Part shown: piece by piece, positions 34,934-45,594 of the stretch
Position numbering within the stretch: position 1 is the stretch's first letter
How the letters are laid out: the number at the start of each line of letters is the position of its first letter
Assembly: GCA_000320545.1 (NCBI GenBank)
Contig: ADNK01003385.1
Coordinates: 25,001 to 73,199, forward strand
Direction: 5' to 3'
Origin: Bigelowiella natans CCMP2755
Taxonomy: Eukaryota; Cercozoa; Chlorarachniophyceae
Length of the DNA: 48,199 nucleotides
Position numbers and translations under genes: made by a program
The notes under the pieces: model-generated
What the model was told of the DNA's origin: nothing
Seen by the model: the letters and a program-made list of their open reading frames with translations, nothing else
Databases searched by the model: none

Positions 34934-35995
34934 TGTCAAAGCAGACGTGCTGACGTTGTGCCAACGTCTGACATGAAATCCTGGGAAATCAGACGTGCTG
35001 GGTGGTGCCTTGACCACTGCGGGTGCTCTTTTTTTGCGCAATCATTCCACTTGTGAAATTGCAGGCAAACTTTGGAACGCAATTGCGCCACGTTTGCTCG
35101 AAAATGAGCACACATTTTTTCGCACAAATTTGCACCTGCGACGTGTGATCAATGAGACTTTGATGGATGATCGCACGCATGGCCATTGCCGTGCTGACGT
35201 CGTGCCAACGTCTGACGTCACCGGTGACATTGGACGTCAGCACGACGGAAAATGCCGACCTCCGTTGTGCCAACCTCAGGGATGATTTGAAAGAATCATC
35301 GCTGACAACTTGCTGACTTTGTCTTTCTCAATTCTTCAATGCGATTGACATCATCAAATCACGTGCACGTCTGATTTGACATCAGACGTTGGCACGACGG
35401 AAAGTGCCGACCTCCGTGGTGCCAACCTCAGGGACAATTTGAAAGAGTCATCGCTGATGACTTTGACTTTGTCTTTCATCAATTCTTCAATGCGATCAAC
35501 ATTGTCAAATCACGTGCACGTCTGATTTGATGTCAGACGTTGGCACGACCCATCAGTGGATGCAGTTGAATCACGAACACAAGGAGAATCTTTCAAATCA
35601 GTTGGATCAGCAGTGAACTTGGTTGACACTTTTGAGTGTTGCATCGTTTTGATTTGATGCACTTTCACAACTGCAAAGTGCAATCATCCCTCTTTTTTGA
35701 ACAATTTCAACCAGGTGGCTGTCGTGTTTGACAAGTCTGAGTGACTTGCAACCACCTTTTCCTGGTTCAACAAAGCTGACTCCATTCTCAGAACCCATCA
35801 TTGCTCCATCTTTGCGTGAATTTCGATGTGTGTTTTCAAGAATGCAACTTGTTTGCAACAGCACATTGACATCAACCACGTCAAGACAAATTGATTGATG
35901 GCTGCGTTTGTCGTTTGTGACATTGGTTGCAGAATCATGACAATCTCAGATCCAACACGCGTCTGATGTCAAGTCAGACGTCAGCACGACGGAAA
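34885..35995. repeat. Family of small palindromes (core GTCTGA..TCAGAC)
   Basis: At least six copies (near 34890, 34930, 35195, 35368, 35520 and 35958) of a hairpin whose arms read GTCGTGCCAACGTCTGA and its complement TCAGACGTTGGCACGAC around a short TGTCA/TGACA loop. Some copies are followed by CGGAAAATGCCGACCTC, itself a small hairpin. They begin where the transposase relic ends. Function unknown; they could be decayed transposon ends or a hairpin repeat that spread locally. Confidence 0.75.
35267..35570. repeat. 152-bp tandem duplication
   Basis: The segment starting GTGCCAACCTCAGGGA at 35267 repeats from 35419 with about a dozen differences, including ATTTGAAAGA, CAATTCTTCAATGCGAT and ATCACGTGCACGTCTGATTT. 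Each copy contains one of the palindromes described above. Confidence 0.8.
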
Positions 35996-36042
35996 ATGCC
36001 GACCTCGAAAACGCCATCATCGATGCGCGTGCGCAACCATGA

Positions 36043-36137
36043 CTGCTGGCGGCTGTGCGTGTGTGCGTGCATCGATCGATCAGCGCGTGCGTGCAGACAA
36101 GTGATTGTGACGAGCACACACGCTCAGCCGCCAGCAG
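36043..36137 (+). mobile_element. Small inverted-repeat element, copy A
   Basis: Bounded by CTGCTGGCGGCTG at the left and its exact complement CAGCCGCCAGCAG at the right, 95 bp. The interior contains ATCGATCGATCAGCGCG and AGTGATTGTGACGAGCACACA. A second copy lies inverted at 36268-36358. It is MITE-like in form (terminal inverted repeats, no coding). No clear target-site duplication was found, and flanking similarity continues at one end. Confidence 0.6.
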
Positions 36138-36267
36138 TTCCGGTTGCGCGTTGCAGACATGGCAACAGCACACGCAACGTGCACACGATGTTGCGTGTCC
36201 ACAATGAGCATTGGGTGTCCACGATGCGCACGCGCACATCGACAAGTCCCTGCATCGATGACTGCAA

Positions 36268-36358
36268 CTGCTGGCGGCTGAGCGTGTGTGTTCTCGTCAC
36301 AATCACTTTGTCTGCATGTGCGCGCGGATCGATGCACACACTCTGTGGCCGCCAGCAG
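36268..36358 (-). mobile_element. Small inverted-repeat element, copy B (inverted)
   Basis: Begins CTGCTGGCGGCTGAGCG and ends TGGCCGCCAGCAG, 91 bp; its reverse complement aligns with copy A along its length (for example TTCTCGTCACAATCACTT against AGTGATTGTGACGAG in A). Together A and B form a large imperfect inverted repeat with a 130-bp spacer. A third left end (CTGCTGGCGGCTG) lies at 36420 without a matching right end. Confidence 0.6.
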
Positions 36359-37451
36359 TTGCAGTTGCGCACGCGCATCGATGACAAGTCCCTGCATCGA
36401 TGCGCGTGTGTGCAACGCACTGCTGGCGGCTGCAGATGAGCGCGTGTGCATCGATCAGCGCGCGCATGCACAGCTCCGCGCTGCGTGGCGCACTTTCCAA
36501 TCGCGCGCATTTGTTTGCACATTGTGCACCACGCGCTGATTTGAATCATTGTCATTGCATGCAAGCTGGCAAGCACAGCACGTGCACAATGCGATGGCGT
36601 GTCAGTGCTCACGTTTGTCAACAACACGCATCGCAAGCTTGCGCTGCCATGCACGAAAAGTGCATGCGTGCATCTGTCATGTGCCATGATTTTGGCCGTG
36701 TTTGGCGATGTGACAATTGCTGGTGCACATTGCATGGCCACACATTGCACAGCCACACATTGGATGCACATTGGATGCATGGAATGCCAACATTGAACAA
36801 ACTTGAACACTTCATCACATCCGTCTCGTGCACACACCAGTCTGCCACTGATTCTGATGTGAATCATTGCGAGCTCACTTGCGCCAAACGAAGTGTGTCA
36901 TTGCTGCTTGATCGTGTGAATTTTGCAACAAGTGCAAGCACGTGCAGATTGCAAAACGTGGAAAAGAACTTGGTGAACATCCTGCCAATCATCACAATCC
37001 AGCAACGCCAAATCTCAAAAAAAACCGCTTTCATCAACGCATGTGCATGTGTGCTCTCGTGTGGCATCATTCATCTGTGCTCGTGTCGCTGCGTCGGTGA
37101 CGGATCCGCACTTTCAGCAGTTTTCAACTTTTCCGCTTCCCTGCCCGTGTGTGTGCACATGCATGTGCACGTGTGCAACAACCTTGTGAGCTTTTGCCGC
37201 TTGCGTCTCATCCTTGCTTTCTCTGCCATTTTTTCTCTGTTTTTCCTGTTTGAATGAAAACTCACAAGTTGCACACCTTCACACAAGCAATGAATCATCA
37301 GATGATCGTGAGATCCAACATCCACTGCAACCAACACACGTTCACCATCGCCATCATCATTGTCGTCATCACTGCCTTCTGTGCTTTTCCTTGCTGCGCT
37401 TCCGAGCTTCTGTCCTCACCTTCTTCTTCAACTCAACACCTGACTGCGAAC

Positions 37452-37490
<39 letters not shown>

Positions 37491-39131
37491 TCCGTCTCCG
37501 CCTTGCCGCGCACATTCTTTGCTTTCAGAGCCTCTGCTGACTCCAATCTTGCTTTCATGGCCTCTGCTGACTCCAATCTTGGGCTCTCTCGTTCTTCTCC
37601 ACAAGGCCTTTCACGAAGGCACACGTGCTCTCAGCCGGATCCCCAAACTCATCCATGTGCAAAAGCGGAAGCGGTTGTGCATGCTGGCATGCCCCAATGA
37701 CCTCTCTGATGATGCAGTTTTCTTGGTCATCAGTCACGAAGTGAATTTTGCACGTTTTTGGGGCAAAGTGTGAAACAGCTCCGTCAAACCTGCAACGAAT
37801 CGCCAGAACATGCACTTGGAAGCTTTTGCGCGCGACCAAGCGCGTTGTGTGATGTGATGGACATTGGATTTCACAACTGCATCAAGTGTGCAACGAATGG
37901 CATGAACTTTCAATTGAGGGTCATTGAGCACACACCTGCGCGCCCACGCGCGCCCAGGTGCATGCTTCACAATGGACATGGTGACATCGATCGTGCGTGT
38001 GCTGAAACTTCGCACGTCCATGAAGCCAGTGTGCACGCACCCTCATGAGCTTGCAAAACTTGTGGCACGCAAATGCAAATGCGCCAGCGTGTTCAAAAGT
38101 GGCAAGAATTTTTCAATTTTCGCCCACTGGCAGGCGTTGAAAAGTGAGGTTTTCAAGCTGAAACTCGAAAAAAAAAATCAAACTTGAACCTCAGACAGGC
38201 TCCAGTGTGCTTCCAATGTCCAATTGCAACGATTGAGCGCGCCAGGCCGCACGCGCAAAGCACAGTTTGTTCAAAACCCACTCGTTGCCGGGATTGATGC
38301 AGTCATTGTGTTGCTCGCATTTCTTTGAAATTTTTCGTGCATGTCACACTTGGTCAAACACACGCGCAAAAGCATTCGAAGTGTGCAGAGAACAAACGCG
38401 CAGCGTGCATCCTCCACACAACGGGTGTGAATTTTCACACTTTGCGCGCTCACTGAGGCCTTGAAAATGGACGTTTGGGTCAACACTTCGGTCACTTCAT
38501 CTGACAAGTTCTGATGACCTTTCTTTGACCAACTGCAACTGCCTGCTGCTTCAAAGCGCTGCACTGTTCACAACCCCGTCGTCACCGGGTTTGACGGAGC
38601 TGTGGAACAACACGTGCATGTGTGAGCTCGTGTGTGTGTGTGTGAGTGTTTGATGTGTGCATGTTTTTTCGTGTGTGTTGGATGACGCTGTGCACACATT
38701 TCGTTCGGCAGACTTGTTTGCCGGCATGCGGATGCGTGGATGCGGAGCGTCGGTGTCATGGTGTGGGGGTGAGAGGGTTGTGTGGGTGCGAGAGAGACTG
38801 GTCATCTTCCACTTTGGGGGAAAATCATGTGAAAGCTCAGAAAACAACGGGAAAACAACTGCGGGCATTGTGATGACATTCTCCGACTCCGTGTGATGCC
38901 CAGGCATTTTTGGTGCATGAATCCCATTCAAAGAAAAGATCTGGACAGTTTTTCTTAGATGTTTTTCGATGTGAGATTCCCCATTCCACGAAATGGAAAC
39001 CATGTGAAAAGTCACATGTCACCCTGTTCTGAATCGATCTGTCGTTCAACGTGAAAGTTGTTGCATGTCACCCGTTTTTGGGTGACAAACAAGAAACAAA
39101 CTTGCGGTAACTACTTCGGATGTTTGCACTA
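36359..39131. other. GC-richer repeat-like DNA, no gene recognised
   Basis: Alternating purine-pyrimidine DNA (GTGCACGTGT, CGCGCGCATGC) with a (AC)n at 37456-37488 and a (GT)n near 38628-38646. The longest frame (36400-37257, +) is Cys/His/Ala-rich without a domain. Minus-strand frames at 37555-37839 and 37734-38036 read more like protein but show no family signature. Confidence 0.4.
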
Positions 39132-39582
39132 GGGTGCAATCCACACTTTTTTTTTTCGTTCAAAATTGGTAATTTGCGCAAATTGAAGTCGAAAAACGGT
39201 CATTTTTTGCAAAAATTGCATTGCCAAAAATGCTTTTCGATGCAAAATTGGTAAAATTGGTCACCCGCAAAATTGGTCACCTGACCGGGTAGTGACGGTG
39301 TTTCCATGTGAAATCCCGGTTGTGCCGTTTTCATTCATTGCGCGAAGGCGTTTCCACATCTCGATTTTGGCGGGCTGGGCTACCGGGTGGTGACGGTGTT
39401 TCCATGTGAAATCCCGGTTAACACACCGGGATACCCGGCAGTGACCGCTAATGACACACCAATTTTACACGTTTTGACGATGTGACCCCAAAATGGTGCA
39501 CTCCATACTTTGAACATTTTTCCCAAAAATGAAAAACCGTTTTTACCAATTTTACAAGTTTTGACAGGTATGGATTGCACCC
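39132..39582. mobile_element. Non-autonomous TIR element flanked by TA (Tc1/mariner or pogo type)
   Basis: Left end GGGTGCAATCCACAC and right end, read on the other strand, GGGTGCAATCCATAC; similarity continues inward through an AAAATTGGTAA word in both. Each end is directly flanked by TA (39130-39131 and 39583-39584), the target-site duplication of Tc1/mariner/pogo elements. Length 451 bp, no open frame. Inside, a 40-bp segment (ACCGGGTRGTGACGG to AAATCCCGGTT) is directly repeated at 39284 and 39384. The pogo-like relic 4-5 kb upstream could represent the family that mobilised it. Confidence 0.7.
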
Positions 39583-39700
39583 TACACCTGCAACAGAATA
39601 GCATTTTCCATCTACGACAATCCATGCATACCTAAAGCAAGCATTAGCAGATGATGCCGACAATGGCCCACATTTAAATCGCGATATGATTTAATCACAG

Positions 39701-41765
39701 ACGCAAGGGAGAATTCACCATGCATTTCCAAATGATTCTTCCCAGAAGTCAGCGATCGTGAAGTACCTCATTGACATGGAGGCAAACATTGAGGCGAAAG
39801 ACGACAACGGTGGGTACCAATGCCAGCACTTAGGCAGCAGTTGGAGAAGATGTTACACAATTTGAAATGATTACATGACAATGCATTAGGTCATACTCCG
39901 TTGATCGCGGGTTGCTGTGAAGGTAATTTTGAGATCGTGAAGTCCCTGGTCAACATGAAGGCAAACATTGAGGCGAAAAACAAGAATGGTGGGTACCAAT
40001 GCTAGCATTTAGGCAGCAGTTGTAGAAGATGTTACATGCTTTCAACTAATTACATGATAATGCATTAGGTGATACTCCGTTGCTCGCGGGTTCCCAAATG
40101 GGTAATTTTGAGATCGTAAAGTACCTGGTTAACATGAAGGCAAACATTGAGGCGAAAAACAAGAATGGTGGGTACCAATGCTAGCATTTAGGCAGCAGCT
40201 GTAGAAGATGTTACATGCTTTCAACTAATTACATAATAATGCATTAGGTGATACTCCGTTGATGATGAGTTGCTGTGAGGGTAATTTTGAGATCGCAAAG
40301 TACCTCATTGACATGGAGGCAAACATTGAGGCGAAAGACGACAACGGTGGGTACCAATGCTAGCATTTAGGCAGCAGTTGTAAAAATGTTACATAAATTG
40401 AAATGATTACATAACGATGCATTAGATTATACTCCGTTGCTCGTGGGTTCCCAAATGGGTAATTTTGAGATCGTAAAGTACCTGGTTAACATGAAGGCAA
40501 ACATTGAGGCGAAAAACAAGAATGGTGGGTACCAATGCTAGCATTTAGGCAGCAGTTGTAGAAGATGTTGCACACTTTCAACTAATTACATAACAATGCA
40601 TTAGGTGATACTCCATTGATCGCGGCTTGCAGACACGGTAATTTTAGGATCGTAAAGTACCTGGTGAACATGAAGGCAAACATTGAGGCGAAAGGCGAAG
40701 ACGGTGTGTACCAATGCTAGCATTTAGGCAGCAGTTGTAGAAGATGTTACACACTTTCAACTGATTACATAACGATGCATTAGGTCATACTCCGTTGCTC
40801 GCGGGTTTGCTCGAGAGTTCCCTTGAGACTGAATTTGAGATCGTAAAGTACCTGGTTGACATGAAGGCAAACATTGAGGCGAAAGACGACGACGGTGGGT
40901 ACCAATGCTAGCACTTAGGCAGCAGTTATGGAAGATGTTACATGCTTTCAACTAATTACACAACGATGCATTAGGTGATGCTCCGTTGATGTACGGCATC
41001 AAACTGATGGATTCTAGGATCGTGAAGTACCTTATTGACATGAAGGCAAACATTGAGGCGATAGGCAGATACGGTGGGTACCAATGCTAGCATTTAGGCA
41101 GCAGTTGGAGAAGATGTTACATAATTTGAAATGATTACATGATGATGCATTAGGTCATACTCCGTTGATCATGGGTTCCATGAAGGGTGATTTAAAGATC
41201 GTGAAGTCCCTGGTTAACATGAAGGCAAACATTGAGGGGGAAAACAAAGAGCACGGTGGGTACCAATGCTAGAAGATGTTACATGATTTGAAATGATTAC
41301 ATAACAATGCATTAGGTGATACTCCGTTGATTTGGGGTTGCTCTAAGAGACATTTTGGGATCGTAAAGTATCTGATTGATATGAAGGCAAACATTGAGGC
41401 TGAAAACAACCACGGTGGGTACCAATGCTAGCATTTAGGCAGTAGCTGTGGAAGATATTAATATGAAATGATTGCATAACAATGCATTAGGTTGTACCCC
41501 GTTGATCGCGGCTTGCACAAACGATAATTTTGGGATCGTAAAGTACCTGGTTAACATGAAAGCAAACATTGAGGCTGAAAATAGAAATGGGGACACTCCC
41601 TATGGCTTGACAAACGATGATGCAATCAAAATCTTCATCAAACAAGATTGCATTGAGCGACGGGCCCAGGTGTTCTACAGAGACTTGAGGGAATTGCACA
41701 TGTTGAGCACGGAATTGAAGCGAGGGCTGGGGGCGGAAATGGTTGCCATGAGCTCGAAAAAATAG
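39701..41765 (+). CDS. Ankyrin-repeat protein built from tandem one-repeat exons
   Basis: Exons: 39701-39809, 39890-39988, 40069-40167, 40248-40346, 40426-40524, 40605-40703, 40784-40894, 40975-41073, 41154-41255, 41316-41414, 41491-41765. Each internal exon is 99 nt (111 and 102 in two), encodes one 33-residue ankyrin repeat (GDTPLLAGS ... FEIVKYLVNMKANIEAKNKN) and is flanked by phase-1 introns splitting a Gly/Asp codon. Introns are 60-81 nt and nearly identical, starting GTGGGTACCAATGCTAGC and ending GCATTAG. All eleven units keep frame; the last exon adds a 60-residue charged tail (DCIERRAQVFYRDLRELHML) and a TAG. Ankyrin repeats mediate protein binding; no partner can be named. The start codon and any 5' exon upstream of 39701 are not found. 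Confidence 0.85.
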
Positions 41766-41815
41766 ACACACACAGGAGCAGATGCGCGTAATCTACAAGG
41801 TGGGCGGCCTTAGCT

Positions 41816-42148
41816 TCACATTGTCCTGTTGCCAATGTGAAGAACTGAGCAGATGCAATGTTTGCTCATGAGGTGTTGTTTGAAAATCAGCATTTTTTGT
41901 GCATTCACACACATCACAGCATGTTGTGAAAAGGCCTTTGGATGTGCTTTGGCGGCATCTGCAAATGACGTTGTGCCCAAAAGTTTTTCATTGTGTGTCC
42001 CATCTTCGATTTTCTGTGTCATCTTGGTTGAAGCTGTTTCGCAAGATCCATTTTTCATGAATGCACATTGATGTTTGCTGGTGTTTTCCGGTGGGATTGC
42101 TTCACGGAAGCGAAGTTCGATCAGTTTGTCTTCAACTTTTGAAGCCAT
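41816..42148 (-). CDS. Uncertain hypothetical ORF, 110 codons
   Basis: ATG-initiated frame (MASKVEDKLIELRFREAI at the start, then Lys/Thr/Ser-rich, ending CSVLHIGNRTM) that reads more evenly than its neighbours. It ends 50 nt from the ankyrin stop, tail-to-tail. No domain is recognised, and open frames of this size are common by chance in this block. Confidence 0.2.
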   Translation of the reverse strand: MASKVEDKLIELRFREAIPPENTSKHQCAFMKNGSCETASTKMTQKIEDGTHNEKLLGTTSFADAAKAHPKAFSQHAVMCVNAQKMLIFKQHLMSKHCICSVLHIGNRTM

Positions 42149-42834
42149 TTGGAGGAGGGAGGTGTGTGTTGTGGTTTGCTGTGCTGGCTGTGGCGCGTGT
42201 TTGCGATCAGGACACGCACGTGTGTTGCTCGATCGTGCATGGTCGCATGCGTCATTCTCACAATCACGTGTGCGAAACCTGGCTTGGAACGTGTCATCTC
42301 AACCGTTCCAACGCGAAACGCACTGACGTGGTCACAGGGTGCACATCCAGAGATCCACGATGTGAGTGCACGTGTTGTCAGAGACAACGTGTGCACGGTC
42401 TCCAGGACACAGCACAAATCAATGCGCACTCTGGCAACAGTTTTGCCCCTCGTGTGGCTGCACAGCTCCTGTGGCTTTGTGCACTGCAAACATCGTCCAG
42501 CGTTTTGGAAGTGCAGTTCATCACGTGCAACGAAACGCAGTGCCTCGAATCGAACAATGAACGATGTCGACTTCTTGGTGAAAAGTGGCGCAAACATCGT
42601 TGCGTTTGTGAACAATGAACAATGAACAAGTGAACAAGTTGTGGACACAGTGCTGGCACACACAGTGCACGTGTGACGTCACACGTCTGTCATCAGCATC
42701 CCCTGGCTGTGCTGATCGTGGACACAATGACAGCACACACAGTGCACGTGTGACATTGCACGTCCATTGTGCAATGGTGAAAAACTGCACTTCCAAAGTG
42801 TTGCAAGACATTGTTGCGCACGACACTGGAACCC

Positions 42835-42868
<34 letters not shown>

Positions 42869-44376
42869 GCAAGAATGGCTGCGACTTGCAACGATGATTG
42901 TCGCGGTGAAACGTTCCCCCAAGGACTTCCTTTGGCGATCGGCGATTCAAAAGCTCGAGGTGCTTGCACGTTTGCATGCCTGTCTCCAACGTGGCTCTTG
43001 CATCAAATTTTTTTTGCATCGTTCATTGTTCGTTCATTGTTCATTGCGTTTGCCATCTTCAGTTCACCTCACCTCCACCGCATCGACGTGTTCGTGATCA
43101 CGCTGCTTTTCACGACACAAACCAATGCTGGTCGTCTGATTCCGTGCCCGGGGCAAGTCTCCTCGGATGCAAGGGACGTTCAAGACCTGATCGACATTGG
43201 GCCGAGGGCCATCGGTCCGGTGAGGAAACACCACATGCAATCAGAATCTCCCTGAACTTTTGTTGAACGTCGTTTGTGGACAACTTGCGCTTGCAGTGTT
43301 GGGGAAAATTGCGCATGGCAGCAGACCCAGGATTCTTCAGACTGAACGCATCGAGTCGAGCGCTCCCTTGCAGAGAGGGGAGTTGCTGTCCCACGACCGA
43401 ACCTGCATTCTGCTGCACGTTTTCTCATTCACAGCAAGACACGTGACACACGAACTCACATCAACACGCCCGCCGCCATGGTGTCTGCAATTCCCTCACG
43501 ACAATCTGATGTTGTCGATCGGTTTCAATGACAAAGCGTTGCTTCGATGCCACACGATGGACAACGTGACACGATGTGTGTGCTGCACGTGCGTCGTGTC
43601 ACTGTGTCCATGATGAATGGACAACGTGACGTGATGCAGACCACGTGCATGTCACATTGCTGTGTCTGCAACACATCGATTGACGACCTTTCTGGATTGC
43701 AACGGGTCCTGGTCATTTCTGCTCTCGGGATGCGACTTCAATGAGTCCATGTGAGCAAGGGCAGAGATCAACATTGAGTGACAACAGCAGATGAGTCTTT
43801 GTCCAGTGGATCGGTGCATCAAACATGCACCATGATGAGGAATGATCACGTCATCTGCGGGACGTTTTGCCCGCCACAGTCAGTTGAAAAACCAAATTGC
43901 CCTCCGCTTGCGGTCTCCAGATGCACACATTCATCCATTGAACCAGCAACAATTTGTCAATGCATTGTTGCTTGACTTTTCCCTCTCATGCACATTTTCG
44001 TTTTCTCGTCACATTGATGACGTTTCTGAATCTCAACACAAAGGTTTGTGAAGCCCGAACAGACACTCAAGACAAAGCATGACCGACAACGTGCAGCACA
44101 GGGATGAGCTGCAATTGGATGAAAAGTGTTGCAAACTGTTGTCAGAGTCATCCATTGACCATGCTCACCACGTTCATCGGGGAACAATTCTTTTCACGTT
44201 TGCATTCGTTGTGCCTTTGTGGAGCCTTTGGTGCACTTGCAACGTCGGGAGCCATCAAAAGGCAGCGTCGTCAATGCGTTTCGTGTTTCGCCTTTGTGCA
44301 TCGTCATCATTCATTCATGAAGGTGACAGTTGTCATCGATGTGCACTTGTTTCACTTGATCTCTTGATGGGATGAC
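42149..44376. other. GC-richer DNA with short tandem repeats, no gene recognised
   Basis: Contains a 77-bp diverged tandem (GTGGACACA at 42641 and 42718, both with GCACACACAGTGCACGTGTG), a (CAA)n at about 42836-42868, and a diverged repeat of ATGGACAACGTGACRYGATG at 43556 and 43616. Many overlapping frames; none shows a family motif. Confidence 0.4.
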
Positions 44377-44925
44377 ATGCACATGAAAATGATTCAAGAG
44401 GTCGAGGTGGAAGAGCGGCTTGAATGTGATCGCACGAGACAGCTCCTTTTGCGAAAAAACACATCAGGGACTGACATCACTGGCAGCAATCCTGTGACGG
44501 AAAAATGTCTTCTCAGCGATGATGAACTGTGTGAGAAAAGGGAGAATTTTGTCACCAGAGGAAGCTTTGGCAAATCGGTGAAATGCAAATCGATTTCCGG
44601 GCAATCGCATTGCAAATCGTCACAAGGTACGTTGCGATGTCAGAATTCGCAGGCTCCTGACACGAACACTGACACTGCGGAGGACATCAAGATGGTGGGC
44701 ACTTGCCACCAGGCAGCGCGCTACTGCACTTGTGCCTTGACAACACCGAAAACCAAACGTGCCAACAGCAATGTCATCAGAGACAGAAAGTTGATGTTGC
44801 AATCACTTCTGGCATTGACCTTGAACACCTTCATTGTGCAGGATGCTGCACCGAAGAAATCAACAGACGAAGCGAAAGCAGAGCACATTGACGATGAGAC
44901 AGGTTCTGACGAGCAGCAGCGCTAG
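44377..44925 (+). CDS. Uncertain ORF, 182 codons, directly upstream of the ABCG fragment
   Basis: ATG-initiated frame with a charged start (KMIQEVEVEERLECDRTRQL), a Cys/Ser-rich middle and an acidic C-terminus (DDETGSDEQQR). It ends by overlapping the first ABCG-like exon in another frame. Plant-type full ABCG proteins have a Cys-rich region before their linker, so this could be a relic of the same gene, but I see no specific motif. It may be chance. Confidence 0.25.
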   Translation: MHMKMIQEVEVEERLECDRTRQLLLRKNTSGTDITGSNPVTEKCLLSDDELCEKRENFVTRGSFGKSVKCKSISGQSHCKSSQGTLRCQNSQAPDTNTDTAEDIKMVGTCHQAARYCTCALTTPKTKRANSNVIRDRKLMLQSLLALTLNTFIVQDAAPKKSTDEAKAEHIDDETGSDEQQR

Positions 44926-45594
44926 AGCGTCTGGAAAAACGACAGCAACTGCAACCCGACACTTCTGCGACGATGAAAATCACACCAGGTCTCTCTGAGC
45001 ATGAGAACCTGCCCAGGAAGAGCGAGGCGACCTCAAAACACAAGGTGGATCAGCACTTTGAAGGAAAAAACAAGGCTGTTGAAGAGACAATGAGAAAGGT
45101 GACAAATGGACATGCAATGTTTCCATCCTGATGGATTCCTCTTTTGCACCATGTGATCAATGGTTGTTCATTCTTGCAGGAGACACACTTTGCCATTGGA
45201 TTCGAGAACTTAGAGCACAGACTTCCAGACGGATGTGCGATCATGGAAGGTGTCTCGGGCCAGCGGGGGAGTTCAAGGCAGGGCGCCTTTGTGCTGTCAT
45301 GGGACCATCTGGAGCTGGGAAAACGCATGAATGTGGCACATTGTTGCACAATCAGAAACGTTCTCGGCATGACAAACAATGACAGCCACACAGCATGTGA
45401 AACGCCAAATGACAAATGCAGGATGTTGAGTGTTCCTCGAATCATGGACGTCTCATCACTTGTTTCTTTGCAAAATTCTGTCTCACACAGGACGCTTTTC
45501 AACTTGATCACAGGAAAGGCAAAGCGCACGGGTGGGCGCGCACTGTTGAACGGAGAAGAGGAGGAACCATCTGATTGCAAACGATTGGAATGAT
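44919..45594 (+). pseudogene. Broken ABCG-type ABC transporter fragment
   Basis: Three pieces: a charged linker (44919-45098, ALERLEKRQQLQPDTS onward) ending at GTGACA; from 45180 HFAIGFENLEHRLPDG and CAIMEGVSG, then in a different frame EFKAGRLCAVMGPSGAGKT (Walker A, to 45324); and after a gap 45325-45490, TLFNLITGKAKRTGGRALLNG (45491 on). Order and motifs match the N-terminal half of an ABCG half-transporter nucleotide-binding domain. Breaks: a frame change in GTCTCGGGCCAGCGGGGGAG near 45262, a GC instead of GT at the third splice donor, and loss of similarity soon after 45580. No Walker B, signature or transmembrane part follows. Judged a decayed or transduplicated fragment. Confidence 0.6.

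Noticed and set aside
35607-35879. 90-codon minus-strand ORF that reads fairly protein-like
   Set aside because: No motif, no exon neighbours, and it sits among repeats; chance openness cannot be excluded.
36400-37257. 285-codon plus-strand ORF, longest in the GC-richer block
   Set aside because: It starts in the inverted-repeat element, is dominated by Cys/His/Ala/Ser from TGC/CAT/GCA words, and has no domain or splice signals.
37433-37839. Minus-strand frames with a repeated RLESAEAMKA-like motif and a 94-codon neighbour
   Set aside because: The repeat is a short tandem of CTCTGCTGACTCCAATCTTG; the neighbour lacks any family signature.
42521-42922. Poly-Cys minus-strand ORF
   Set aside because: Translation of the (CAA)n/(TTG)n tract at about 42836-42868.
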